Below, one piece after another: positions 1-9,405 of a stretch of 64,000 bases of DNA. The translations under genes were made by a program, and so were the position numbers. Numbering within the stretch: position 1 is the stretch's first letter; each line of letters begins with the position of its first letter. The notes below the pieces were generated by a model. The model saw nothing but the letters and a program-made list of their open reading frames with translations. It was not told the DNA's origin and made no database searches. The DNA lies in the NCBI GenBank assembly GCA_038496445.1, contig JALMLS010000631.1:1-64000 (forward strand), written 5' to 3'. Source of the DNA: Trichosphaerium sp. ATCC 40318. Taxonomy: Eukaryota; Discosea; Flabellinia; Trichosidae.

Positions 1-2
1 AA

Positions 3-130
3 GAAAAACCTCTCAAGTCGGACCATAAACGGATAGCTCTAAACTTAAAGGTACCAATCAATAATTTTACACCTGAAAAAAGATACAAAGTCAAAATAGA
101 AAGGTTGTACCTCAGAAATGTAAGTAACAA
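3..130 (+). pseudogene. LINE ORF fragment: end of APE-type endonuclease
   Basis: The frame that starts at base 3 reads through the motif KSDHKRI, the Ser-Asp-His signature near the end of exonuclease-endonuclease-phosphatase (APE) domains of LINEs, and continues to an N-V-S-N-N stretch. It is cut at 130/131 by a TIR element. The frame resumes at 1060-1062 after that element. The amino-terminal part of the domain lies outside the window, so only the tail can be assessed. Confidence 0.75.
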
Positions 131-482
131 CAGGGCTGAAACTAAACAAGGCTTTGCCTTAAATATGAAGGCATTTTTTTAAAATCAGGCATTGATGGCA
201 AAAATCAGGCATGCAAAAATGGCAATGCCTGATTTTGCAAAGGCAATGGCAAAAAAGGCAAAAATCAGGCATTGAAATAAGGCTTTGTTGGGCAATGCCT
301 TAATTATTGCAATGCCTTGTTTTTTTTAGGCAATGCCTGCCCTAGTTTTTTTATGCATTGCCAGCCTTAAATTTACAGGCACCAATTAGGCATTGGTTGT
401 GTACACATTGTACATTAAGGATACATTGGTTTAAGGTAAGTTTCCACCACACCAACACTTCCTAAACATTTTTTTTCATTTA

Positions 483-502
483 CTACTGACGTTTTATATA
501 GA
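483..502 (+). promoter_or_regulatory. Conserved TATA-type promoter block in TIR element copy 1
   Basis: The 20-bp block CTACTGACGTTTTATATAGA is identical in the second element copy, where it lies in the opposite orientation at 3622-3641, although surrounding sequence has diverged. It holds a TATA box about 30 bp before a conserved ATG in both copies. Conservation of the block and its spacing suggests a working promoter inside the element. If transcription starts about 30 bp after the TATA, the transcript would begin almost at the ATG. Confidence 0.55.
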
Positions 503-528
503 CGACGTCACCACTCGCTTAGTATTTT

Positions 529-639
529 ATGGATTCTAACGAAACCACCGCCATTCGAACCGCAGCACCCAAATGCACCTACAACAGGAGTATAGGTACT
601 TTAAACCATTTTTCCAGTCCGCGAAAATTATACCAATAA
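529..639 (+). CDS. Conserved micro-ORF in TIR element core (copy 1)
   Basis: A 36-codon ORF starts with ATG about 30 bp after a conserved TATA box. Its N-terminal half has the pattern M..xETTAxRTAAxxxTYNxS, shared with the ORF in the second copy at 3491-3595 (minus strand). Downstream, both copies also share an AGGTTTTTTCA block, a GTGTACTGTA block and an AATAAA-like signal, so the core looks like a tiny transcription unit. No known domain is recognised. It could be a real micropeptide, the remnant of a captured exon, or a non-coding RNA that happens to be open; two copies do not settle this. Confidence 0.4.
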   Translation: MDSNETTAIRTAAPKCTYNRSIGTLNHFSSPRKLYQ

Positions 640-1059
640 TTTGTTAATTTTTTTTTCTAGCTAAAGGTTTTTTTTCACATGGAGGACATTGAAGTTTTTT
701 GTGTTTTGTGTACTGTACTTTAATAAATGAATCACTATTGTATGCCTATATAAAGCCTTGTTTTATGAGTATATGGTGCCTGGGTTATGCCCAAAAATTG
801 AGGGCAAAAATGCCTTATTGTTGCACTAAAAATGAGGCATTATTGAACCAACAATGCAGGCTATTTTAAGGCTAATTAGTGAACCAGTTGCTTGCTATTT
901 GGCCCAAATATGAGGCTCCAAAGCCCAAAATTACAAGGCAATGCCTCATATTTGCTCATTTTTTTTGGCAAAAACAAGGCAATTTGGTGAAAAATAAGGC
1001 TGTATTTGGTGGCAAAAAAAAGGCTTTTGCAAAAAAAGCCTTATTTAGTTTCAGCCCTG

Positions 1060-1398
1060 AAATACCTCAAAAAACTACTTGCCTGAAATAACTTAAAGGA
1101 GCACATCGGACCTGAGGTTATAGATATATATCACAAAGCATTAAACGAAGGATACGATGAAATTGCGGATATTTATTGGAATTTATTTTTAGAAAAATTT
1201 ACCAGTAAACTTTATACTTACCTCGAATCTAAAATAGGACATAAATCCAAGCTTAGAGTAAACCTAACAGAAAAAATCATCAAAAACTTTTCTCTAAACA
1301 ATGCTAAAACGTTATTTAACATAATTAAACATGGTAGGTATCTTATTAGTTCAAAAATCAACATTACACAAGGAAAAAAGATATTAGAGAATGCGCTA
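1060..1398 (+). pseudogene. LINE ORF fragment: linker between endonuclease and RT
   Basis: This is the continuation of the LINE frame between the first and second inserted elements. It encodes a Lys/Asn/Ile-rich linker that includes KYLKKLLA followed by a TGA (1084-1086) and then an open frame up to ILENAL. The following fragment (2461-3029) joins in frame when the element 1399-2458 and one TA are removed. No domain is recognised, as is usual for this spacer in LINEs. The TGA is the only point defect I noticed in this part. Confidence 0.65.
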
Positions 1399-2458
1399 CA
1401 GGTCTAAAAAAATATACCAGTTTTTTTGGTATATACCACTTTTATACCACTTTTTTATACCAGTTTTTCATGGTATATACCAAAAAAAGTGGTATATTTT
1501 GACTGAAATATACCAAAAAAAGAGGTATATTGACAAAATATACCAAAAATATACCAAAAAAAACAGGTATAAAAACAGAAAATATACCACTTTTTTTCAC
1601 CAGAAAAAAAAAAATATACCACTTTTTTATACCACTTTTTTTAGGTATATACCAGTTATATACCACTTTTTTATACCAGTTTTTCATGGTATATACCACT
1701 CTTATATACCACTTTATGCCTACTTATGGTACACCTGCAATTCCAGAAAATACACTTTATTTAATACACAGTTTGTGAGTTACAAGTTTTGGACAATGTC
1801 CACTACAGTTACATTACTATGGGCGTCTGGAAAATTCGTCCATCTCCATGAGCTTGCTGTGCCTACTGTAAAAACATGCTGCGCACCTAATGAAAGTGGT
1901 CCCACCCGAATCTATCAATTACTAAGGCCTACGGAGGTCGGTTAATGTATATCAAACGAAAATAAAATAACACTTTGTCTGGTACCCACGAACGTCTGTA
2001 TAATACCTGCAATATAGTTTCCTTAATGTTGGTACTGGAATCAGGTCCTGCGGTTTGAATGAGCTTGGTTTGGTTAGATTCTATGATATACTAAGGTCCC
2101 TACGCACCGTTCAATGTATGACGTCTATGATCGTTCAACAAGAAAACCCATTACCAAAAAGCTCCTTAATGACCTTCTTGAAGCATACCATAAAAGTGGT
2201 ATATACCAATAAAAAGGTGGTATATACCACATATCATAAAAAAGTGGTATATACCACTTTATATACCATTTTTAGAAGGTCTCATTATGTGAATGAAAAG
2301 TGGTATATACCACTTCCATATACCACTTTTTTATTCACTTAATTTCTAAAAAAAGTGGTATTTCAAAATGGTATATACCAGTTCATATACTATTTTGTTG
2401 AAAAAAGTGGTATATACCATAAAAAAACTGGTATATACCACTTTAATTTTTAGACCTG
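1399..2458. mobile_element. Non-autonomous TIR element, GGTATATACC-palindrome family
   Basis: A 1,060-bp element has terminal inverted repeats CAGGTCTAAAAA (1399-1410) and TTTTTAGACCTG (2447-2458), flanked by TA on both sides (1397-1398, 2459-2460) as expected for Tc1/mariner-like insertion. Removing the element and one TA rejoins the LINE frame. The arms at about 1410-1725 and 2190-2445 consist of repeated units around GGTATATACC and AAAAGTGGTATATACCAC, giving long spurious ORFs rich in Tyr, Ile, Pro and Lys. The core (about 1730-2190) has no repeats and no recognised gene. No transposase is present. Confidence 0.78.
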
Positions 2459-3029
2459 TACTTCACAAAGTCAATAAAATACTTAAAGGCTTTGAAGATA
2501 CTATACCTCTAAGCAACAAAGAATATATAGATTTCGCAAATGAAGCAATGAAAAAACTGAAAGTGGTCAAAGATCAAATTAGGAAGGAAATAAGAAACAA
2601 ACACGTTGACAACATGATCGAAAAAATAGTCAATAGTAAATCAAGATCTCTCTTTCGCAGATACAGAAAACTCAGAAACCTCAAAACTAACGATTTCCCT
2701 CAATCATTCACTAGAGAAGATGGTACAGAAGTCGCATCAAATGAAGAAATGAATGAAGAAATTAAACATAAATGGGGTACGGTTTTTAAAGATAGCGAGG
2801 TACAAAACGCAGAAGAACTTATACCTTTTGACATGGAACCTAAAACTAACAACGAAGAATTTGACATAGACGCAATTGATGAACATACTTTCAAAAACGC
2901 TGCCAAACGAATAGCTTCATTTAAAGCACCAGGGTTCTCCAAAATTGACGCTAAAATATATAAAACGCTTCCTAATGAAGCAATCACCATGCTCACTAAC
3001 CTTATGAAATATTGCTTTAAAATGTCTTT
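2459..3029 (+). pseudogene. LINE ORF fragment: region upstream of RT
   Basis: This open frame continues the LINE polyprotein. It contains the FKAPGFSKIDAKIYK segment, which resembles the 'K-APG-D-I' block found just before the reverse transcriptase palm in LINE proteins. It ends at MSF, where the third inserted element (3030-4067) interrupts it. The next residues after that element are IPEKW, the usual continuation at the start of LINE RT domains, so the interruption is precise. Confidence 0.75.
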
Positions 3030-3490
3030 CAGGGCTGAAACTCAACAAGGCATTTTTGGACAATGCCTAGGCATTTTCATCAAATAATGCCTTATTTTTT
3101 ACAAAAATGCCTAGTTTTTGCTTCATTCAAAAAGGCAAATACAGGGCAATGCCTTATTTTTTGCTCCAAAAATGCCTTATATTTGATGAAAAATGCTTGC
3201 ATCTGGTACACAAGATTGCAATGGTTTTGCCTGCATATTTTTAGGAATTATGCCCTTCAAATTAGGGCATAACTCATGCATCAATGCCTTATTTTGAAGG
3301 CAAAAAGTAAGCATTATCATAGTCTACAGTGCCTAATAAACCAGGGCATTTTCAGGTAATAACACAACTATTTATTTTATAATACAGTACACATACAATA
3401 CACAAAACTTCTAAGTCCACATTTGAAAAAACCTTAAAGAAAATATGAGATGGTGTAGAAAAAAAAAAAAAAAAAACTTACCTTGTAGTG

Positions 3491-3595
3491 TTAGAATTCC
3501 GCGGTCCTGGAAATATCGCGGAGTTCACTCCTACTACTGTTGTAGGTGAAATAGAGTGCCGCGGTTCGTTTGGCGGTGGTTTCGTCTAATTTCAT
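3491..3595 (-). CDS. Conserved micro-ORF in TIR element core (copy 2)
   Basis: A 34-codon ORF on the minus strand sits about 30 bp after the TATA block at 3622-3641. It shares ETTA, RTAA and TYN.S with the copy-1 ORF at 529-639, with other residues changed. A poly-T tract, an AGGTTTTTTCA block and an A/T-rich polyadenylation-like stretch follow in the same order as in copy 1. Conservation is concentrated in the N-terminal half. Function is unknown and coding status is unproven. Confidence 0.4.
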   Translation of the reverse strand: MKLDETTAKRTAALYFTYNSSRSELRDISRTAEF

Positions 3596-3621
3596 GAATT
3601 ACTAAGAGCGCTAGGTGCCTA

Positions 3622-3641
3622 TCTATATAAAACGTCAGTAG
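3622..3641 (-). promoter_or_regulatory. Conserved TATA-type promoter block in TIR element copy 2
   Basis: This is the reverse complement of the 20-bp block at 483-502 with no mismatch. It lies the same distance upstream of the micro-ORF start, which supports a shared function as a core promoter. Confidence 0.5.
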
Positions 3642-4067
3642 GTGATGTGAAAAAAAAAGTGTAAAAGTTGTTTGACTGTTACTTACCTTAAACCACTTCC
3701 TTAATGTGATCAGTCCTATGATATAGTATAGGCAATGCCTTATATATGAATTAAAATACAAGGCATATATTGCTTAAAAAAATAAGGCATAATAAAGGCA
3801 TAAAGTACTTGCAATACAGGGCATTACTTGATTTTATGCAATGCCAAAAAATGCAATACAAGGCATTACCTGATTTTATGCAATGCCAAAAGATGCCCAA
3901 AAATGCCTGGTATTAATGTTTTTTTGATGAAGGCATTGCCTTTTTGTAAAAATGCCTTATTTTATTGGGCATTGCCAAATGCAAATGCCTTGATTTTGCC
4001 ATCTAATGCCAAATGTTAGAAATATGCATCATTTTTTAAGGCAATGCCTAGCTGAGTTTCAGCCCTG

Positions 4068-6917
4068 TTTATTCCTGAGAAATGGAAAAACAGTACCACT
4101 ATAATGCTAGTAAAAAACGGTGATCCAACAGATGCGTTAAATTTTAGACCAATATCACTACTCAACTCATTGTATAAAATTTATTCTAGAATACTTACAG
4201 ACGTATTAGAATCAGCTAATAAAAATAACAATCTGTTAAGTAAAAACCAATACGGTTTTGTTAAAGGTAAATCAATTCATATGGCACATAAGAAATTTAT
4301 CTCGGCGGTAAGAGAAGCTAATCATAAAGGTAAGGATCTATATGCGTTATTTATAGATTTAAGAAAGGCGTACGATTCAATTCCACATTGGGCTATTGAC
4401 AATATCTTCAAATGGCATGGTTTCAGTAAAAGTATAAGAAAAGTGTTGGTATCGCTTTTTAAAGAAATCAAGACAACGATTAAAACTCAGGTGGGTGAAG
4501 CAGAAATTAGAATTAATAGAGGTACTAGACAAGGAGATATCATATCACCAATGATTTGGGATTTCTTTATTAACTCGCTTGTTCTTAAAATGGAAGAAAG
4601 TAAGTTAGGTTTCAAATGCGCTGACGGTAAAATTGTTACAGTAATCGCTTACGCAGACGACTTAGTGATTTTAGCGGAGAACTTAGAGGATTTACATAAA
4701 CTATATGACCTACTTCTTTCTTTTTGCTCCTTTTATGACATTAATATTAACACAGAGAAATCATCATTGCTCACTAACAAAGAAGAATTAGCTGAAGAAA
4801 TCTACCATAAACCATTGCGCTGGAAAGGTAGTCAAATCCCAATAGGAAAACCAAATGAAACGTATAAATACCTTGGTATACTAATTAACATGAATCTAGA
4901 CTTTAAGGAACATTTTACCAAATTAGGAAGCTTCTTTAAGACGGTAATTAATTTAGTTAACACTAATTACTTTACTACAGCCCAAAAAGTCAGGATTATT
5001 AATCAAGTAGCAATAGCTAAAGTTAGATTTACACAAAGCGTCATCAACATCCCTAAAGTATGGCTAAAAAAATGGGATAACTTAGCAACAAGAATTATAA
5101 AGCGTAAAGTTAAAATACAAACAAATACACATAATGAGAGAGTTCAATCGAGCAACGTAGGTTTTGGTCTTTTATCATTAAAGAATACTCAAACACAGGC
5201 ATTTGTAAAGACAGCTCTCAAAGATAATCTCAACTGTAAAGAAGGTGCAATAGGTAGTGAATCAGTAGCCTCAGACTTTAAAACGTGTAAAAGGCTCCTT
5301 AATAATACTAACTACAATATTAAATACATAGGTTTGATTCGTAAAACGTCTTTACTAGCAAAACCCATGAGTGTGCCAACTTTTAATAGCATTACTACAA
5401 AAGTCAATGGTACGTCAATTATTGCAACGGATGGTAGCGTTATAGATGGAGTTGCATACAGTGGCATAGCGTTGTCAATCAACAAAAACAAATGGTTGAA
5501 ATTTCATACTTTATTTCATGACGACTCAAATGGGGCCGAACTAGAAGCTATAAAAATGGCAGCTCGTATCACACCCAAAGAGTTACCTATTATTATAGTT
5601 ACTGACTCTTTAAATTCTAAAAGATGGATCAAACAATTCGACAAATGGCTCCCTATTAAAAAATTCAAGAGTCCTTACGCACACACTCTAGAACGCATAA
5701 ATGACCTCATAAATAATAGAATTGGTACTACTGACATTATATGGTATCCGAGTCATACTCTGGAAAGTAGCTCTAAAAAGGTAGCAGCACTTAAAGCTTC
5801 TAAACACATCACTAGAAAGTACTCAGCCCAATTAGTTCCATGGTGTATAGCTTTAAACGCATACACAGATAAGATTGCATCTGATAAGTGCTATAAAGCA
5901 GAAGGTAGATGCTTACTAGGTACTAATCTACACCCTATAAGAACAGGTAACTACTGTCTTGTTAATTCAAAAGACTCTCCTACATACCATGACCCGTGGA
6001 AAATTCTTAAAATAGCTGCGGAAGAAAAAAAAATTAAGTTCATTAACAATGTTTCTAGTAATCTAGGTAGAAATAGATTAAATCTAGATATGGCTCGATC
6101 CAAGATTTCTTATTTCAACATGCAAAATGACAGAATAGTAGATTTTGCATTCAGAGTCAAGCGACATGCATTGTTTCTCAACAGTGTGAAATTCCACAGA
6201 CAACCAAAAGTCTGTGACTCTCTATGGGCTAGAAGAACTAAAATTAATTATCCTAACCCATTTTGTTCTATGTGTCAAGATGGATCTCATGAAACCTTCC
6301 AACATTTCGTTAGATGTAAAAACAATCCGTTCGATATCAGAACGCATCTGTTTTATCACATTGCCAGAATATACACTGAAACTATTGACGAAGAATTCCC
6401 AGACTCTGAGGAAAAATTCCGTAAGTTCAATTTTTATTCACTTATCAGAAATAAAACTAAAGATAACTACTTTGTTTCGAACTCCTTCCAACTCAGATAC
6501 AAAGTTAAACACGCTATGTTCTGCGTTCTTCAAGCAGGTAGAAATATAGATTCGCTTATGGAAGAGGAATATTGGGTTGATAAGTATATTGGAAAAAATT
6601 TATTGGGTGCAGTGGTGGAAAAATTTATTGACAATTACGGTTTTATGGGCGTCACACATAATTTATCTTTCCGTGAAGCACAAGGATGGGTCACAGAAGA
6701 ATTGATCAGCAAGATAAGAGAAACTTTTGCCATTAATACACCCAAAGCTAGGTTCATGGCACAACGTATTAACCGTATTTATATTGCATTATTATATAGA
6801 AGATATATATCATGTTGTAAGAAAGATATCACATATAAGAAATCGGTGGGCGCTTACCTAGGGCCGAGGGTTTTTGCATTGGCTAACGACAATATTAGAA
6901 ATATCTTAGGTCTTTAG
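4068..6917 (+). CDS. LINE reverse transcriptase / RNase H
   Basis: This is the intact carboxy-terminal part of the LINE protein, about 950 residues without a stop. Reverse transcriptase blocks are visible: IPEKW, NFRPISLLNSLYKI, QYGFVKGKS, ALFIDLRKAYDS, GTRQGDIISP and the catalytic AYADDLVIL. An RNase H domain follows, with catalytic positions in ATDGS, GAELEAI and VTDSLNS. Near the C terminus is a CSMC...H...H...C cluster like the zinc motif at the end of many LINE proteins. The first codons after the inserted element are in frame with 2459-3029. The ATG at 4104 is internal and not a true start. The element would prime reverse transcription on a cut target site. The frame is AT-rich in codon use, and nothing here suggests a host role. 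Confidence 0.88.
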   Translation, partial: FIPEKWKNSTTIMLVKNGDPTDALNFRPISLLNSLYKIYSRILTDVLESANKNNNLLSKNQYGFVKGKSIHMAHKKFISAVREANHKGKDLYALFIDLRKAYDSIPHWAIDNIFKWHGFSKSIRKVLVSLFKEIKTTIKTQVGEAEIRINRGTRQGDIISPMIWDFFINSLVLKMEESKLGFKCADGKIVTVIAYADDLVILAENLEDLHKLYDLLLSFCSFYDININTEKSSLLTNKEELAEEIYHKPLRWKGSQIPIGKPNETYKYLGILINMNLDFKEHFTKLGSFFKTVINLVNTNYFTTAQKVRIINQVAIAKVRFTQSVINIPKVWLKKWDNLATRIIKRKVKIQTNTHNERVQSSNVGFGLLSLKNTQTQAFVKTALKDNLNCKEGAIGSESVASDFKTCKRLLNNTNYNIKYIGLIRKTSLLAKPMSVPTFNSITTKVNGTSIIATDGSVIDGVAYSGIALSINKNKWLKFHTLFHDDSNGAELEAIKMAARITPKELPIIIVTDSLNSKRWIKQFDKWLPIKKFKSPYAHTLERINDLINNRIGTTDIIWYPSHTLESSSKKVAALKASKHITRKYSAQLVPWCIALNAYTDKIASDKCYKAEGRCLLGTNLHPIRTGNYCLVNSKDSPTYHDPWKILKIAAEEKKIKFINNVSSNLGRNRLNLDMARSKISYFNMQNDRIVDFAFRVKRHALFLNSVKFHRQPKVCDSLWARRTKINYPNPFCSMCQDGSHETFQHFVRCKNNPFDIRTHLFYHIARIYTETIDEEFPDSEEKFRKFNFYSLIRNKTKDNYFVSNSFQLRYKVKHAMFCVLQAGRNIDSLMEEEYWVDKYIGKNLLGAVVEKFIDNYGFMGVTHNLSFREAQGWVTEELISKIRETFAINTPKARFMAQRINRIYIALLYRRYISCCKKDITYKKSVGAYLGPRVFALANDNIRNILGL

Positions 6918-7290
6918 TATCTTGAAATTTCTCCTCTTTCTTTCTTTTACATTTGTTTCTATTCTTACCGGGCTTCCCTTTTATAGTTGAAGTTAGTTTA
7001 TGGAGGAGTTAGGTTAGAAGCTTACGTTATAGCATGGTTCACTATTATAAGTTTATTGGCATAATGGTCTCACACTGTTTAGAAACTCTAGGTCACCTCG
7101 TCTCCTTTTCTGTATATTGGTATTCTTTCTTGTTTTTTTCCCCCTTTTTTTTTTATCAGTCGCCCATAATAACCTGGCTGCGTCTAGAAGTTCAGAGTTT
7201 ACCTCTTGTAGTGTCCTAGTGGACCAGTAGAACTTAGGTTTTCCGAAAGGAAGACCGTTGACGTTAAATAAAATAATAATAATAATTTCG
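6918..7290 (+). other. LINE 3' untranslated region and simple-repeat tail
   Basis: After the stop of the RT/RNase H frame there is a T-rich untranslated stretch that ends in AAATAAAATAATAATAAT-type sequence at about 7265-7287. A short tandem A/T tail is the usual 3' terminus of a LINE. The aminotransferase gene begins about 55 bp further on, so the LINE inserted just upstream of that gene. No other feature is seen here. Confidence 0.55.
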
Positions 7291-7344
7291 AAGTCTTTAT
7301 TTCTTTTGAACTATCTTTTGACTTTTCATCCATTCTAAACAATC

Positions 7345-9405
7345 ATGAGCGCATCTTCAAGCCCTATTTTAATGATACCAGGACCAATCGAGGTCGATCC
7401 ACAAGTTCTCGAAGCGCTAGGTACGTTTATGTCATTTTCACTAAAAAACAAATGACAAGTCGCCTAGGAAGGCGCCCAGAGAGCCACGTATCGCCTGTAT
7501 TCATTAAAATCTTCTCTGAAGTGTTAATAAACCTAAGGTACTGGTAGTTTACGCTGACTGTAGCTTATGATGTATAGAAAGGTATTTTGCTGTAAAAAAG
7601 GGCAACCGTTTGTAATTTCAGCCTCAGGTACATTAAAAACTCAGTAAACATCGTCTAATAAACGAATAGGCACCTTAGGATGGGATGCAACTGTAGTTAA
7701 CTTGTTTGAACAAGTATGTATTTAGCTATTTTACAAAAAGTGTTTGTAACTTTTTCTTTCCAAAAAGGACAGCGACGCTCTTATCATTAGCTCAGGATAC
7801 GTACGTGACCTTTTTTAAAGCGGTTTTTTTGTTGTACTGACAGTTACAAAATAGTTCGGTGACCGATTTTTGAACACGTGCGTGAACGTATAATCACGTT
7901 TGTTGTTTTGTGCCAACAAAGTATCGTTAGGTTCAAATCATACAATGTAAATGCAGATATAGTCCAAGGACCTGCTGGAACTTTTCCATCAATGGAAGAT
8001 ATAAAGGTACGAGTTGTTTTAATTGTTCAAGTGATCATTAGGTAAAAACAACGCTAACACTGTAAATAGAAAGCTCTATCGAGTAAGAAGTATCGTGGCG
8101 TTACGATAACCCATGTTGATACCAGTACTGGAGTACTAGCGGGTAAACCTTTACACGTGAATCACGCTTAACAAAGTTTAGATGTGAAATCCGTTGCTGC
8201 AGTTGTAAAAGAAGTATCACCAGATACATTAATTATAGTTGATGGCGTCTGTGCATCAGGTAATCATACTTTAAGATACATGAAATTCTAAAATTTAATT
8301 AGCTGGAGAAGAGTTGCGAATGGATGAATGGGGTATCGATTACGTAATGACTGCAAGCCAGAAAGCTCTTGGCGTTCCTCCAGGTAAGTTTTCTTAAAAA
8401 CTTTCGTAACGTCTTTTAACCTTAAATCGAAGGTCTATCTGTTTCAATGGCATCAGAACGTGCCATAGTACGTCTTGCATATAAACCAACGTCTTTTTAG
8501 CGTTTTAATATTATCAACAGGCTACACACGGAGCAAGAGTAAAAAAGGTACCTTTTGCATTTTTTTAATTTTTTTTTGTTGGTTGTAATTTTGTTTTCTA
8601 AAATAGGTTCCTAATTACTATGCTGACTGGCAAAACTGGCTTCCAATTATGAAAGCATACGAGTCACTGAAACCATCATATTTTGCTACACCTCCAGTTA
8701 ATCTCATCACTGCGTTGCACGTGTCATTGACCCAAATGCTCGCCGATGGTATGTGTACAATTATCATCAGCAAACTCCATTAGTAGACTACTGAATTATT
8801 AATCCTATTTGTCAAGGTGGTATGGAAGCAAACTGGAGCAAACACAAGAAGGTATGTAACATAATTGTCATTCTCTTATTTACCGAGCGTAGGCAGCTGC
8901 AGCTTTCAAATCAGGTATACCACAACACGCCTTAGAAAGGATGTAATTGTTTTTACTCGTCCTAATATTGTTATGTAGCTGTAAAAGCTCTCGGATTAGG
9001 TACAGTACCAGTCGAATCGTACTTGGAAGCAAATACGCTTTCTTGTGTACGCTTCCCTGAAGGCATAAATGGTATGGAAAGTTTAGAAGAGTTACTATTA
9101 TTGTGTTACGACTAAACATATCTCTAGCTGGTTCTCTTCTACCAAAAATTAAAGCCCAGGGCGTCATTCTTGCAGGAGGACTACACAAAGACATAAAAGC
9201 AGAATACTTCAGAGTTGGTCACATGTCAATATCAGCAACAAGACCAGCACTTGGTCATTTGTATGTCGTTACCATCATTTACAAGATTAACTTGTTTTTA
9301 AGGACCAAAACAGTTGAAGCAATTGAAACAGCACTCGCAGAATGTAACTACGAGTTTAAAAAAGGAGCTGGTATCGAAGCCTTCGCAAATGCAATGAAAT
9401 GTTAG
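7345..9405 (+). CDS. AGXT: Alanine/serine-glyoxylate aminotransferase (class V, PLP-dependent)
   Basis: The enzyme transfers the amino group of alanine or serine to glyoxylate, making glycine. The spliced protein opens with [16 protein letters not shown] and continues with [52 protein letters not shown] and the PLP-lysine motif [11 protein letters not shown]. The C-terminal domain has [10 protein letters not shown] and FRVGHMS. About ten introns of 40-70 bp interrupt it, many starting GTACG. The fold type I order and motifs match AGXT/SGAT rather than cysteine desulfurases. The protein ends in NAMKC, so it has no classical peroxisomal PTS1 tripeptide and its compartment is uncertain. The start ATG is the first in frame with the PGP motif. 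Confidence 0.9.

Larger units (their letters stand above)
131..1059. mobile_element. Non-autonomous TIR element, GGCATTGCC-palindrome family, copy 1
   Basis: A 929-bp element is bounded by a perfect 16-bp terminal inverted repeat, CAGGGCTGAAACTAAA (131-146) and its reverse complement (1044-1059). It is flanked on both sides by AA, a possible 2-bp target duplication; removing one copy restores the LINE frame. Both arms are filled with dozens of short repeats built on GGCAATGCC/GGCATTGCC, which give a strong self-pairing tendency. A central core (about 400-760) lacks these repeats and carries a TATA box, a 36-codon ORF and an AATAAA. No transposase is present, so mobility must be supplied in trans. 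A second copy of the same family lies at 3030-4067. Confidence 0.82.
3030..4067. mobile_element. Non-autonomous TIR element, GGCATTGCC-palindrome family, copy 2
   Basis: A 1,038-bp element has ends CAGGGCTGAAACTCA (3030-3044) and the matching inverted end (4053-4067), flanked by TT on both sides. It interrupts the LINE exactly between codons for MSF and IPEKW, and excision of the element plus one TT restores the frame. As in copy 1, the arms are packed with GGCAATGCC-type units. The core at about 3350-3720 is in the opposite orientation to that of copy 1 and keeps the TATA block and the micro-ORF. The two copies are clearly diverged, so they are not one recent duplication. Confidence 0.82.
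1..7290 (+). mobile_element. LINE-type non-LTR retrotransposon, interrupted by three TIR elements
   Basis: A retrotransposon copy runs from the window edge to a simple A/T tail near 7265-7287. Going 5' to 3' it has the end of an apurinic-type endonuclease with an S-D-H motif, a linker, a reverse transcriptase with an AYADD core, an RNase H domain and a C-terminal Cys/His cluster. This order matches I/Tad/R1-like LINEs that carry RNase H. Three other mobile elements sit inside it at 131-1059, 1399-2458 and 3030-4067; when each is removed the same protein frame continues across the junction. There is one in-frame TGA at 1084-1086. The copy is therefore dead as a whole, although the RT/RNase H frame is intact. 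The 5' end lies outside the window. Confidence 0.88.

Noticed and set aside
1391-2342. Several ORFs of 80-190 codons with Tyr/Ile/Pro/Lys repeats
   Set aside because: They are translations of the GGTATATACC repeat arms of a TIR element, open on both strands because the units lack stops; no codon bias or domain.
131-4067. CRISPR-like array of regularly repeated GGCAATGCC units
   Set aside because: Unit spacing is irregular, there are no constant-length unique spacers, the window is eukaryotic, and the repeats lie within TIR-bounded elements.
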